The position numbers and the translations under genes are program-made. Below, in pieces: positions 40,090 through 47,425 of a DNA stretch of 64,000 nt. Source of the stretch: Streptomyces sp. R302. Its GTDB lineage: Bacteria; Actinomycetota; Actinomycetes; Streptomycetales; Streptomycetaceae. The stretch spans positions 434,001 to 498,000 of the forward strand of contig NZ_JABBGE010000007.1 of the NCBI RefSeq assembly GCF_012927245.1. Direction: 5' to 3'. How positions within the stretch are numbered: position 1 is the stretch's first letter; each line of letters begins with the position of its first letter. The notes beneath the pieces were generated by a model. That model was given only the letters and a program-made list of their open reading frames with translations, was not told where the DNA came from and did no database searches.

Positions 40090-40109
40090 TGGCCGTACGC
40101 GGATGAACC

Positions 40110-40145
40110 GCGCGCCCGCGCCTGCCCGTTCAGGCGCGGGCGCGC
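40110..40145. terminator. Bidirectional terminator between PL9 lyase and HAD genes
   Basis: GCGCGCCCGCGCCTG and its exact complement form a 15-bp stem with loop CCCGTT. It overlaps the last codons of the HAD gene. Confidence 0.85.
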
Positions 40146-40780
40146 AGCCGTCTGCCCAGGGCGTACGCGGCCCACAGGTCGTCGCCCTCGTATCCGGCGG
40201 CGGCCAGGGCGCGGAGGCCCGGGGCGGCGTTGACGGCCACCGTGTGGCGGAGGACGGAGAAGAGGGGCACGTCGGAGCCGGAGTCGCCGTAGGCGACGCA
40301 GGCGTCGCGGTCGAGGCCGAGGGCGCCGCGGAGGCGGTCGACGGCGGTCACCTTGTCCTGGGGGACGAGGATCCGCGCCGGGTCGGGCGCCGCCCTGAAG
40401 GGCGGGGGCGGGAAGCCGGAGGCGACCACGTCGTCGACGCCGAGGCCGCGGAGCCGGTCGGCGAAGAAGTCCGGCGACATGGTGACGACGACGGCCCGGT
40501 CGCCACGGGCCCGGATGTCCGCGAGGACCTCCGCGAGGCCGCCGATCCACGGCGCCCCGTCGAAGGCCTCGGCGACGACGCCGGGCGTCAGCTCGCGCCA
40601 CAGCCCGTACAGGGCGGCGGCGAAGCCGCGGGTGTCGACGGCTCCCGCCGCGAACTCGGCCTCCAGCGCGTGGAGTTCCTCCAGGCAGCCGAGGAGGGCG
40701 GCGATCTCCAGGCTGGCCGAGGTGCCCCTCAGCAGCGTCCCGTCCATGTCGAAGACGTGCAGCAGCCGTCCGTCCTTCAC
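40130..40780 (-). CDS. HAD family phosphatase (HAD-IB, SerB-like)
   Basis: 216 residues. HAD motifs: FDMDGTLLRG (motif I Asp nucleophile), VVVTMSPDFF (motif II Thr/Ser), QDKVTAVDRL (Lys) and ACVAYGDSGSDVPLF (motif IV). A helical cap is inserted after motif I as in phosphoserine-phosphatase-like enzymes. Substrate unknown. The GTG at 40780 has GGAGGG upstream. Confidence 0.9.
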   Translation of the reverse strand: MKDGRLLHVFDMDGTLLRGTSASLEIAALLGCLEELHALEAEFAAGAVDTRGFAAALYGLWRELTPGVVAEAFDGAPWIGGLAEVLADIRARGDRAVVVTMSPDFFADRLRGLGVDDVVASGFPPPPFRAAPDPARILVPQDKVTAVDRLRGALGLDRDACVAYGDSGSDVPLFSVLRHTVAVNAAPGLRALAAAGYEGDDLWAAYALGRRLRARA

Positions 40781-40859
40781 CGCGCCCTCCGAGTACCGCG
40801 CCCTCCCGAGTCCGGAGGCCAGCCGAGTCCGGAGGCCAGCCTACGTCGCGGCCGGGTGG

Positions 40860-42254
40860 TCAGCTGCCGAAGCCGAGGCCGAGGCGGTCGAGGGTGCGGA
40901 GCCACAGGTCGCGTCGGCCCTCGTTGCGGTCGGAGCGGGTGAGCGAGCGCTGGGTGATGCCGATGCCGACCGAGCGGACGGGCTCGGGCGGGAAGGGCAG
41001 CGGCTTGCGGCGGACGAGTTCGAGGGCGGTGCGCTCGGTGCGCTCGCCGGCCAGGAGGTCGAGCATCACCTCGGCGCCGAAGCGGGTGGCGCCGACGCCG
41101 AGACCGGTGAAGCCGGCGGCGTACGCGACCCTGCCCCGGTGGCTCGTGTCGAAGAAGACGCAGAAGCGGGTGCTGGTGTCGATGGCACCGCCCCAGGCGT
41201 GGCTGAAGCGGACGCCCTCCAGCTGCGGGAAGGTGCGGAAGAAGGTGCGGGCGAGGGTGGCGAAGGTCTCGGGCCGCCGATCGTGCTCGGCGCGGACGCG
41301 GCCGGCGTAGCGGTAGACGACGTCGTAACCGCCCCACAGGATGCGGTCGTCGGCGGAGATCCGGACGTAGGTGAAGTGGTTGGCGGGGTCGGACCAGCCC
41401 TGGCGGTTCCGCCAGCCGACGGCGGCGAGTTGCTCCCGGCTCAGCGGTTCGGTCATCAGCGCGTAGTCGTAGACGGGGACCGTGTAGAGGCGGTGGCGGC
41501 GCAGCAGCGACGGGTAGGCGTTGGTGGCGAGGGCGACGCGGCCGGCGGTGACGCGGCCGTAGGGGGTGCGGACGGCGACGGCGGCGCCGTGCTCGTCGAG
41601 GGAGAGGGCCGGGGTGTGTTCGTGGACGCGCACGCCGAGGTCGAGGCAGGCCCGCTTGAGGCCCCAGGCGAGGCGGGCCGGGTTGACCATGGCCGTGTCG
41701 CTCTTGTTCCACAGGCCGCCGAGGAAGGTCGGCGAGTCGATCTCGGCGCGGACCGCGTCGGCGTCGAGGAGGGCGGTGGTGGCGCCGTACCGCTCGGCGG
41801 TCCCGGCCTCCTCGGCGAGCCAGGGGACCTGGTGGGGTTCGGTGGCGATGGTGAGGGAGCCGGTCCGTTCCCAGTCGCAGTCGATGCCGTACCGCTCGAT
41901 GGTGTCCTCCATGGCCTGGAGGTTCTCGCGGCCCAGGCGTTCGAGGGTGGCGATCTCGTCGGGCCAGCGGTCCAGGCCGTTGCCGAGGCCGTGGGTGAGG
42001 CTCGACTCGCAGAAGCCGCCGTTGCGGCCGGAGGCGGCGTGGCCGATCTCCTCGCCCTCGACGAGGACGACGTCGGCGGAGGGGTCGCGTTCCTTGGCGA
42101 GGAGCGCGGTCCACAGGCCGGTGTAGCCGCCGCCGACGACCAGGAGGTCGCAGGCGGTGGCTCCGACGAGGGCGGGGGTGGCCCGGGGGCGGCGGGCGTC
42201 GTCGAGCCAGAACGGGGTCGGCGCGGCGTCCCGCAGCGCGTGCAGGTGGTCCAT
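40860..42254 (-). CDS. FAD-dependent amine/amino-acid oxidase (DAO family, PuuB-like)
   Basis: 464 residues. FAD dinucleotide-binding motif CDLLVVGGGYTGLWTALLAKE, then GHAASGRNGGFCESSLTHG, typical of gamma-glutamylputrescine oxidase-like and related DAO flavoproteins; the C-terminal AYAAGFTGLGVGATRFGAEV completes the FAD site. It would oxidise an amine or N-alkyl amino acid in the cytosol. ATG with GGAGG upstream. The 21-bp repeat at 42340-42360 lies 85 bases upstream and is shared with the TetR/YtcJ region, so it is probably under that TetR. Confidence 0.9.
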   Translation of the reverse strand: MDHLHALRDAAPTPFWLDDARRPRATPALVGATACDLLVVGGGYTGLWTALLAKERDPSADVVLVEGEEIGHAASGRNGGFCESSLTHGLGNGLDRWPDEIATLERLGRENLQAMEDTIERYGIDCDWERTGSLTIATEPHQVPWLAEEAGTAERYGATTALLDADAVRAEIDSPTFLGGLWNKSDTAMVNPARLAWGLKRACLDLGVRVHEHTPALSLDEHGAAVAVRTPYGRVTAGRVALATNAYPSLLRRHRLYTVPVYDYALMTEPLSREQLAAVGWRNRQGWSDPANHFTYVRISADDRILWGGYDVVYRYAGRVRAEHDRRPETFATLARTFFRTFPQLEGVRFSHAWGGAIDTSTRFCVFFDTSHRGRVAYAAGFTGLGVGATRFGAEVMLDLLAGERTERTALELVRRKPLPFPPEPVRSVGIGITQRSLTRSDRNEGRRDLWLRTLDRLGLGFGS

Positions 42255-42339
42255 GGGGGTGTCCTCCGGATCGCGGAGGAGCCCGGTCGCGGGGCTCCTT
42301 CCGAGGTGCCGCCCATGAGACCCGGCCGCGTACGACAAG

Positions 42340-42360
42340 GTCAATGGTGTTGACGTAAGG
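42340..42360 (-). promoter_or_regulatory. Copy 1 of a shared 21-bp TetR-type operator
   Basis: On the minus strand it reads TTACGTCAACACCATTGAC with two further matching bases at the 5' end, and contains the dyad GTCAA-CACCA-TTGAC. It is identical over 21 bases to 49742-49762. Confidence 0.75.
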
Positions 42361-42395
42361 CGCGCGGGCGGTGCCCCTGCCGGGTGTGCGGGGCC

Positions 42396-43268
42396 TCAGG
42401 TCCGCGGGTCCCAGCGGTCGAGGAGGCCTTCCGCGATGCGGCGGGCGCCGGGGTCGTACCGCTCCGAGAGCGCCCGGAAGGTGTGCTCGGCGGCCTCGGC
42501 GGGCCACTGTTCGGGGAGGTGTTCGGCGGGCAGGTACGGGTCGCGGCGGACGAGTTCCAGCCAGTCGGTGTGCAGCAGCAGCTGGCGTCCGAGGTCGTCG
42601 CGGGCGTCGGCGGAGGCGGGTCCGTCGGCGCCCCAACGGGCCAGGAAGGCACGGTAGTCGGCGGCGATGGCGTCGAGGTCGAAGGCGGTACGCAGCAGGG
42701 GGCCGGCCTCGGTCGGCGCGGCGGCCTGGCCGTGGAAGGCCCTGATACGGTCGCCGAGCCCGAGCTCCGCGGCGATCGGTGCGACGTCGACGCGGCCGGG
42801 CGCCGCCCACAGGCCGCTCTGGAGCGGGCCGAAGCCGGCCCAGACGAGCCGGGAGCGCAGGTCGTGGCGCTCCCGCCGCCAGGACTCGGGGAGCGAGAAG
42901 CCGACGAGGGTCCAGGTGCCGTCCCAGGCGTGGTTGACGGCGCCGGTGCGCCGGACGCGTTCCTCGCCGTCGGCGAGGACGGCGGCGGCGCGTTCCGTCA
43001 GCGAGAAGTACATGCGGCGGCCGCGCCGGTGCCGGTCCAGGAGTCCTCGGCCGACCATGCGGGTCAGGGTGGAGCGGACGGCGTCCTCGCCGACGTCGGC
43101 GCGGGCGAGGGCGTCGATGACGCTCGCCGAGGAGAGCGCGGTGCCGGTGCCGAGCACGTGGATGCCGAAGAAGCTCAGCATCAGGGACTGGGGGCGGGGC
43201 GCGGAGCCGCGTTCGGGGGCGTCGTCGGGCCCGGTGTCCGGGGTGCGCTGTGGGGCGGGTGGGGTCAC
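42396..43268 (-). CDS. PaaX-like transcriptional regulator
   Basis: 290 residues. PaaX features: N-terminal winged helix (LMLSFFGIHVLGTGTALSSASVIDALAR ... DAVRSTLTRMVGRGLLDRHRRGRRMYFSLTERA), a middle domain TWTLVGFSLPESWRRERHDLRSRLVWAGFGPLQSGLW, and a helical C-terminal domain. PaaX of other bacteria senses phenylacetyl-CoA. It is divergent from the CoA-ligase operon, the natural target. The GTG at 43268 lacks a clear ribosome site, so the start could lie slightly downstream. Confidence 0.9.
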   Translation of the reverse strand: MTPPAPQRTPDTGPDDAPERGSAPRPQSLMLSFFGIHVLGTGTALSSASVIDALARADVGEDAVRSTLTRMVGRGLLDRHRRGRRMYFSLTERAAAVLADGEERVRRTGAVNHAWDGTWTLVGFSLPESWRRERHDLRSRLVWAGFGPLQSGLWAAPGRVDVAPIAAELGLGDRIRAFHGQAAAPTEAGPLLRTAFDLDAIAADYRAFLARWGADGPASADARDDLGRQLLLHTDWLELVRRDPYLPAEHLPEQWPAEAAEHTFRALSERYDPGARRIAEGLLDRWDPRT

Positions 43269-43313
43269 GGGGACAGCGTAGGCGGGTGGGGTCGGGGCGA
43301 GGGGGCCGGTCGA

Positions 43314-43360
43314 CGAATATTCGGCACTTTGTTGACCGTAGACGAGAACTTGCCTAACTT
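43314..43360 (+). promoter_or_regulatory. Promoter and palindrome ahead of the CoA operon
   Basis: TTGACC (43332-43337), 17-base spacer, TAACTT (43355-43360), among the better -35/-10 pairs in the window. CGAATATTCG (43314-43323) is a 10-bp palindrome just upstream. Both lie in the PaaX/SDR divergent gap. Confidence 0.6.
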
Positions 43361-43441
43361 TGGCGCCGCCGGTGCGTGAGCGAGGCGGCGATCCCGCGCC
43401 CCGCCCCCGGCGACCCTCGACCCACGGGAAGGACCCCGTCC

Positions 43442-44401
43442 ATGACTGCTCCCCACAGGCCCTCGTCCCCTTCTCCCCAGGTGAACCCGGCGCCCCCGGT
43501 GGACCTCACCGGCAAGGTGGCCGTCGTCACCGGCAGCGGCCGCGGCCTCGGCCTCGCCTACGCCCGCTCCCTCGCCGCCGCCGGCGCGGCCGTCGTCGTC
43601 AACGACGTCGACGCGGAGGCCGCCGCCGCGGCCGTGAAGGAGATCACCGAGGCGGGCGGCCGGGCCGTCGCCGAGGTCGTCCCGGTCGGCTCGACGGAGG
43701 CCGCCGAGGCGCTCGTCGCCCGCGCCGTCGACGCCTTCGGCCGCATCGACACGATGGTCACCAACGCCGGAGTGCTCCGCGACCGCGTGCTGTGGAAGAT
43801 GACCGACGAGGACTTCGACACCGTCGTCCAGGTCCATCTGCGCGGCACCTTCACCTGCGTCCGCGCCGCCGTGGAGCGCATGCGCGAGCAGGGCGACGGC
43901 GGCCGGATCGTGGTCGCCGGCTCCCCCGCCGGGCAGCGCGGCAACTTCGGCCAGACCAACTACGCGGCCGCCAAGGCCGGCATCGCCGCCATGGTCCGCA
44001 CCTGGGCGATGGAGCTGGGCCGCGCGGGCATCACCGCCAACGCCGTCATCCCGGTCGCCGCCACCGCCATGACCAAGACGATCCCGGTCTTCGCCCCGCA
44101 CGTCGAGGCCCTGGAGCAGGACGGCACGCCGTTCCCCGACAGCCTGCGCAAGGGCGAGGGCTTCGGCACGCCGGAGGATGTCGCCGGCCTGGTGACCTTC
44201 CTGGCCTCGGACGCCTCCGCCGGCGTCACCGGCCAGTGCATCGGCATCGGCGGCGACAAGCTCGCCCTGTGGTCGCACCCGCAGGAGATCTCGGTGGCGT
44301 ACGCGGACGGCGGCTGGAGCGCGGACGCGATCGCCGCCGCCTGGCCGGTCTCGGTCGGCCGCGCCCCGGAGACCTACGGCATCCCCGCCCCGGTCCTGTG
44401 A
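43442..44401 (+). CDS. Short-chain dehydrogenase (3-hydroxyacyl-CoA dehydrogenase type)
   Basis: 319 residues, longer than a minimal SDR (250). NAD(P) motif VAVVTGSGRGLGLAYARSLAAAG, NAG in TMVTNAGVLRD, catalytic site VVAGSPAGQRGNFGQTNYAAAKAG (Ser, Tyr, Lys). The SPAGQ-G-x-GQ-x-NYAAAK style and the 60-residue C-terminal extension resemble the dehydrogenase half of peroxisomal-type multifunctional enzymes. First gene of the operon; ATG with GGGAAGGA upstream; its stop overlaps the next start (GTGA). Confidence 0.9.
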   Translation: MTAPHRPSSPSPQVNPAPPVDLTGKVAVVTGSGRGLGLAYARSLAAAGAAVVVNDVDAEAAAAAVKEITEAGGRAVAEVVPVGSTEAAEALVARAVDAFGRIDTMVTNAGVLRDRVLWKMTDEDFDTVVQVHLRGTFTCVRAAVERMREQGDGGRIVVAGSPAGQRGNFGQTNYAAAKAGIAAMVRTWAMELGRAGITANAVIPVAATAMTKTIPVFAPHVEALEQDGTPFPDSLRKGEGFGTPEDVAGLVTFLASDASAGVTGQCIGIGGDKLALWSHPQEISVAYADGGWSADAIAAAWPVSVGRAPETYGIPAPVL

Positions 44402-45282
44402 GCGGCGCCGTGCTGGACCTCGACGCGCTCGTCGCCATCGACATGCACGCCCACGCGGAGGTGTCCGCGAAGGGCGGGGCGTCGCTGTCGGCGGAGCTGG
44501 ACGCCGCCGCCGGCGCGTACTTCAAGGCGGAGCACCGGCATCCGACGCTGCCGGAGATCGCCGCGTACTACCGCGATCGGTCGATGGCCTGTGTGGTCTT
44601 CACGGTGGACGCGGAGTCCGCCACCGGCACCCCGCCGGTGCCGAACGAGGAGATCGCCGAGGCGGCCGCCGCGAACCCGGACGTGATCGTGCCCTTCGCC
44701 GGTGTCGACCCGTACAAGGGGAAGGCGGCGGCCCGTCAGATCCGGCGTCTCGTCGAGGAGTTCGGGGTCAAGGGCTTCAAGTTCCACCCGAACATCCAGG
44801 CGTTCCACCCCAACGACCGGATGGCGTACGCCCTGTACGAGGCCATCGAGGACGCGGGCGCGATCGCGGTCTTCCACACCGGGCAGACCGGCATCGGCGC
44901 GGGCGCGCCGGGCGGCGGCGGCATCCGGCTGAAGTACTCGAACCCGATGGACGTGGACGACGTCGCCGCCGACTTCCCCGGCATGCGGATCGTCCTCGCC
45001 CACCCGTCCTTCCCCTGGCAGGACGAGGCGCTCGCGGTGGCGACGCACAAGCCGAACGTGTACATCGACCTGTCCGGCTGGTCGCCGAAGTACTTCCCGC
45101 CGCAGCTCGTCCGCTACGCGAACAGCCTGCTCCAGGACAAGGTCCTCTTCGGCTCGGACTATCCGCTGCTGACGCCGGACCGCTGGCTCGCCGACTTCGC
45201 CGGGCTGCCGATCAAGGACGAGGTCCGGCCGAAGATCCTCAAGGAGAACGCGGCCCGGCTCCTCGGCCTCACCACCACCTGA
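44398..45282 (+). CDS. Amidohydrolase of the ACMSD-like family
   Basis: 294 residues. Metal-binding IDMHAHAEV (HxH), FKFHPNIQAFHPND, VFHTGQTG, RIVLAHPSFPW and VLFGSDYPLL (Asp) trace an amidohydrolase TIM barrel of the decarboxylase/hydrolase (ACMSD, LigW-like) branch. It probably acts on an aromatic-derived intermediate, decarboxylating or cleaving a C-C bond. The GTG overlaps the SDR stop, indicating coupled translation; the AMP ligase begins 10 bases after its stop. Confidence 0.88.
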   Translation: MSGAVLDLDALVAIDMHAHAEVSAKGGASLSAELDAAAGAYFKAEHRHPTLPEIAAYYRDRSMACVVFTVDAESATGTPPVPNEEIAEAAAANPDVIVPFAGVDPYKGKAAARQIRRLVEEFGVKGFKFHPNIQAFHPNDRMAYALYEAIEDAGAIAVFHTGQTGIGAGAPGGGGIRLKYSNPMDVDDVAADFPGMRIVLAHPSFPWQDEALAVATHKPNVYIDLSGWSPKYFPPQLVRYANSLLQDKVLFGSDYPLLTPDRWLADFAGLPIKDEVRPKILKENAARLLGLTTT

Positions 45283-45292
45283 GGGAGACGCC

Positions 45293-46822
45293 ATGCGCAA
45301 CCAGGGCATCGGTTCCTGGCCGGCCCGCCGGAACCGGAGGACTCCCCACCGCACCGCCGTCCTCCACGAGGGCCGCTCGCTCGACTACGCGACGCTGTAC
45401 GAGCGCTGCACCCGTCTCGCGCACGCCCTGCGGGGCGCGGGCGTGGCGCGCGGGGACCGGGTCGCCTTCCTGGGCCCGAACCATCCGGCGTATCTGGAGA
45501 CGCTGTTCGCCGCCGGAATCCTGGGGGCGGTCTTCGTCCCGCTCAACAACCGCCTCACCGTCTCCGAGCTCGCCTTCCAACTCACCGACTCCGGCAGCCG
45601 GTTCCTCGTGCACGCGCGCCAGCCCGACGGCAAGGTCGACGAACTGGCGTCGGCGGCCGGGCTCTTGACCCTCCTCACCGTCGAGGGCGAGGGGCCGGGC
45701 CAGGCGTACGAAGACCTCCTCGCGGCCTCCTCCGCGGAGGAGATCGACGAGGAGGTCGACCACGACGACCTCTGCCTCATCATGTACACCTCGGGCACCA
45801 CGGGCCGGGCCAAGGGCGCCGTCCTCACCCACGGGAACGTCGTCTGGAACAGCCTCAACGTCGTCGTGGACACGGACCTCGCCGGGGACGAGGTCGCCCT
45901 CGTCGGCGCCCCGCTCTTCCACACCGGCGCCCTCAACATGAGCTGCCTGCCGACGCTCCTCAAGGGCGGCACGGTCCTCCTGGAGTCCGCCTTCGACCCG
46001 GAGCGGGCCCTGCGCCTGATCGAACTCCACGGCGTCACCGCCCTGTTCGGCGTGCCGACGATGTACGACGCGATGGCGGCGGCCCCCTGCTGGCGGGAGG
46101 CGGACCTCACCAGCCTGAGGCTCCTCCTGTGCGGCGGCGCGCCCGTCCCGACCCGGACCGCGCGGACGTATCTGGAACGCGGGCTCGCCTTCGTCCAGGG
46201 GTACGGGATGACCGAGGCGTCGCCCGGTGCACTCGTCCTGGACCGCGCCGACTCGGCCCGCAAGGCCGGCTCTGCGGGCGTGCCGCACTTCTTCACCGAC
46301 GTGACCGTGCTCCGCCCCGACGGCACCGAGACGGCGCCCGGCGAGAAGGGCGAGGTCGTGGTCGCGGGTCCGAACGTGACCCCGGGCTACTGGCAACTCC
46401 CCGAGGCGACCGCCGCCGCCTTCCCCGACGGGGGCGGCTTCCGCTCCGGCGACGTCGCCACCGTCGACGCCGAGGGCTACGTCACGCTTGTCGACCGCCT
46501 CAAGGACATGATCATCTCGGGCGGGGAGAACATCTACCCGGCCGAGGTGGAGGACGCCCTCCTGCGCCACCCCGACGTCGCCGAGGCCGCCGTCATCGGC
46601 GTCCCCGACGCCCGCTGGGGCGAGGTCGGCCGCGCGGTCGTCGTCCCCCGCCCCGGCACCGCGCCCACCGCAGAGGAGCTCCTCGCCCACCTCGGGGGCC
46701 TGCTGGCCCGCTACAAGCTCCCGCGGAGCGTCGTCCTCGCTCCCGAACTGCCCCGCAACGCCACCGGAAAGCTGCTCAAGGGCCCCATCCGGGACCACTA
46801 CGGCAGCGCCCCGACCTCCTGA
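45293..46822 (+). CDS. AMP-forming acyl-CoA ligase
   Basis: 509 residues. ANL motifs: P-loop LIMYTSGTTGRAKGAVLTHGN, VQGYGMTEASP, FRSGDVATVDAEGYVTLVDRLKDMIISGGENIYPAEVE and the C-terminal catalytic Lys in RNATGKLLKGP. It activates a carboxylic acid to its CoA thioester, the entry step of this pathway. The N-terminus GSWPARRNRRTPHRTAVLHEGRSL is typical of FadD-like ligases. ATG with GGGAGA, 10 bases after the previous gene. Confidence 0.93.
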   Translation: MRNQGIGSWPARRNRRTPHRTAVLHEGRSLDYATLYERCTRLAHALRGAGVARGDRVAFLGPNHPAYLETLFAAGILGAVFVPLNNRLTVSELAFQLTDSGSRFLVHARQPDGKVDELASAAGLLTLLTVEGEGPGQAYEDLLAASSAEEIDEEVDHDDLCLIMYTSGTTGRAKGAVLTHGNVVWNSLNVVVDTDLAGDEVALVGAPLFHTGALNMSCLPTLLKGGTVLLESAFDPERALRLIELHGVTALFGVPTMYDAMAAAPCWREADLTSLRLLLCGGAPVPTRTARTYLERGLAFVQGYGMTEASPGALVLDRADSARKAGSAGVPHFFTDVTVLRPDGTETAPGEKGEVVVAGPNVTPGYWQLPEATAAAFPDGGGFRSGDVATVDAEGYVTLVDRLKDMIISGGENIYPAEVEDALLRHPDVAEAAVIGVPDARWGEVGRAVVVPRPGTAPTAEELLAHLGGLLARYKLPRSVVLAPELPRNATGKLLKGPIRDHYGSAPTS

Positions 46823-46858
46823 CCACCGCCCCTTTCCCCCCGACTTCCTGGAGAACGC

Positions 46859-47314
46859 ATGTCCCTCACCGTCCACGGCGTCGACGAGATCCGCGCCCGG
46901 GCAGGCGCCGACCTCGGCCACAGCTCCTGGGTGGAGATCGCCCAGTCCCGCGTCGACACCTTCGCCGACGCCACCGACGACCACCAGTGGATCCACGTCG
47001 ACGTGGAGCGGGCCGCGACCGGTCCGTTCGGCGGCACCATCGCCCACGGCTACCTCACCCTCTCCCTCCTCATCCCCATGTGGAGCGAGCTCCTTCAGGT
47101 CGAGGGCGTGTCGATGGCCGTCAACTACGGCCTGAACAAGGTCCGTTTCCCCTCCCCCGTCCGCGTCGGCTCGAAGATCCGCACCCACGGCCGCATCGCC
47201 TCCGTCGAGGACGTCCGCGGCGGCGTCGAGGTCACCGTCGACCTCACCGTGGAGATCGACGGCGCCGACAAGCCGGCCTGCGTCGCCCAGGCGGTCTACC
47301 GCTTCTACGCCTGA
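46859..47314 (+). CDS. MaoC-like (R)-specific enoyl-CoA hydratase
   Basis: 151 residues, a single hot-dog domain. The hydratase motif is intact: FADATDDHQWIHVDVERAATGPFGGTIAHGYLTLSL, with the catalytic Asp and His of (R)-hydratases. Works with the SDR to hydrate an enoyl-CoA and oxidise the product. ATG with GGAGA upstream, 36 bases after the ligase. A 44-bp palindrome terminates the operon 13 bases after the stop. Confidence 0.92.
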   Translation: MSLTVHGVDEIRARAGADLGHSSWVEIAQSRVDTFADATDDHQWIHVDVERAATGPFGGTIAHGYLTLSLLIPMWSELLQVEGVSMAVNYGLNKVRFPSPVRVGSKIRTHGRIASVEDVRGGVEVTVDLTVEIDGADKPACVAQAVYRFYA

Positions 47315-47327
47315 CCGCCTCCGCACC

Positions 47328-47371
47328 CGCCCGAGGGGCGGGCGTCCACGTGGACGCCCGCCCCTCGGGCG
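47328..47371. terminator. 44-bp perfect palindrome terminating the CoA operon
   Basis: 22 bases on each side (47328-47349 and 47350-47371) are exact complements, centred on CCACGTGG. The RNA hairpin would be a very strong terminator separating the MaoC gene from the IclR gene. Confidence 0.85.
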
Positions 47372-47425
47372 TGCCCGCTTGCCGGGTACGGTGCTCCCGC
47401 GCGCTGCGGAGGGAGGCGAGAGGGC

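Noticed and set aside
40110..40145. Operator between the PL9 lyase and HAD genes
   Set aside because: The 15-bp hairpin lies between convergent gene ends, so it is better read as a terminator.
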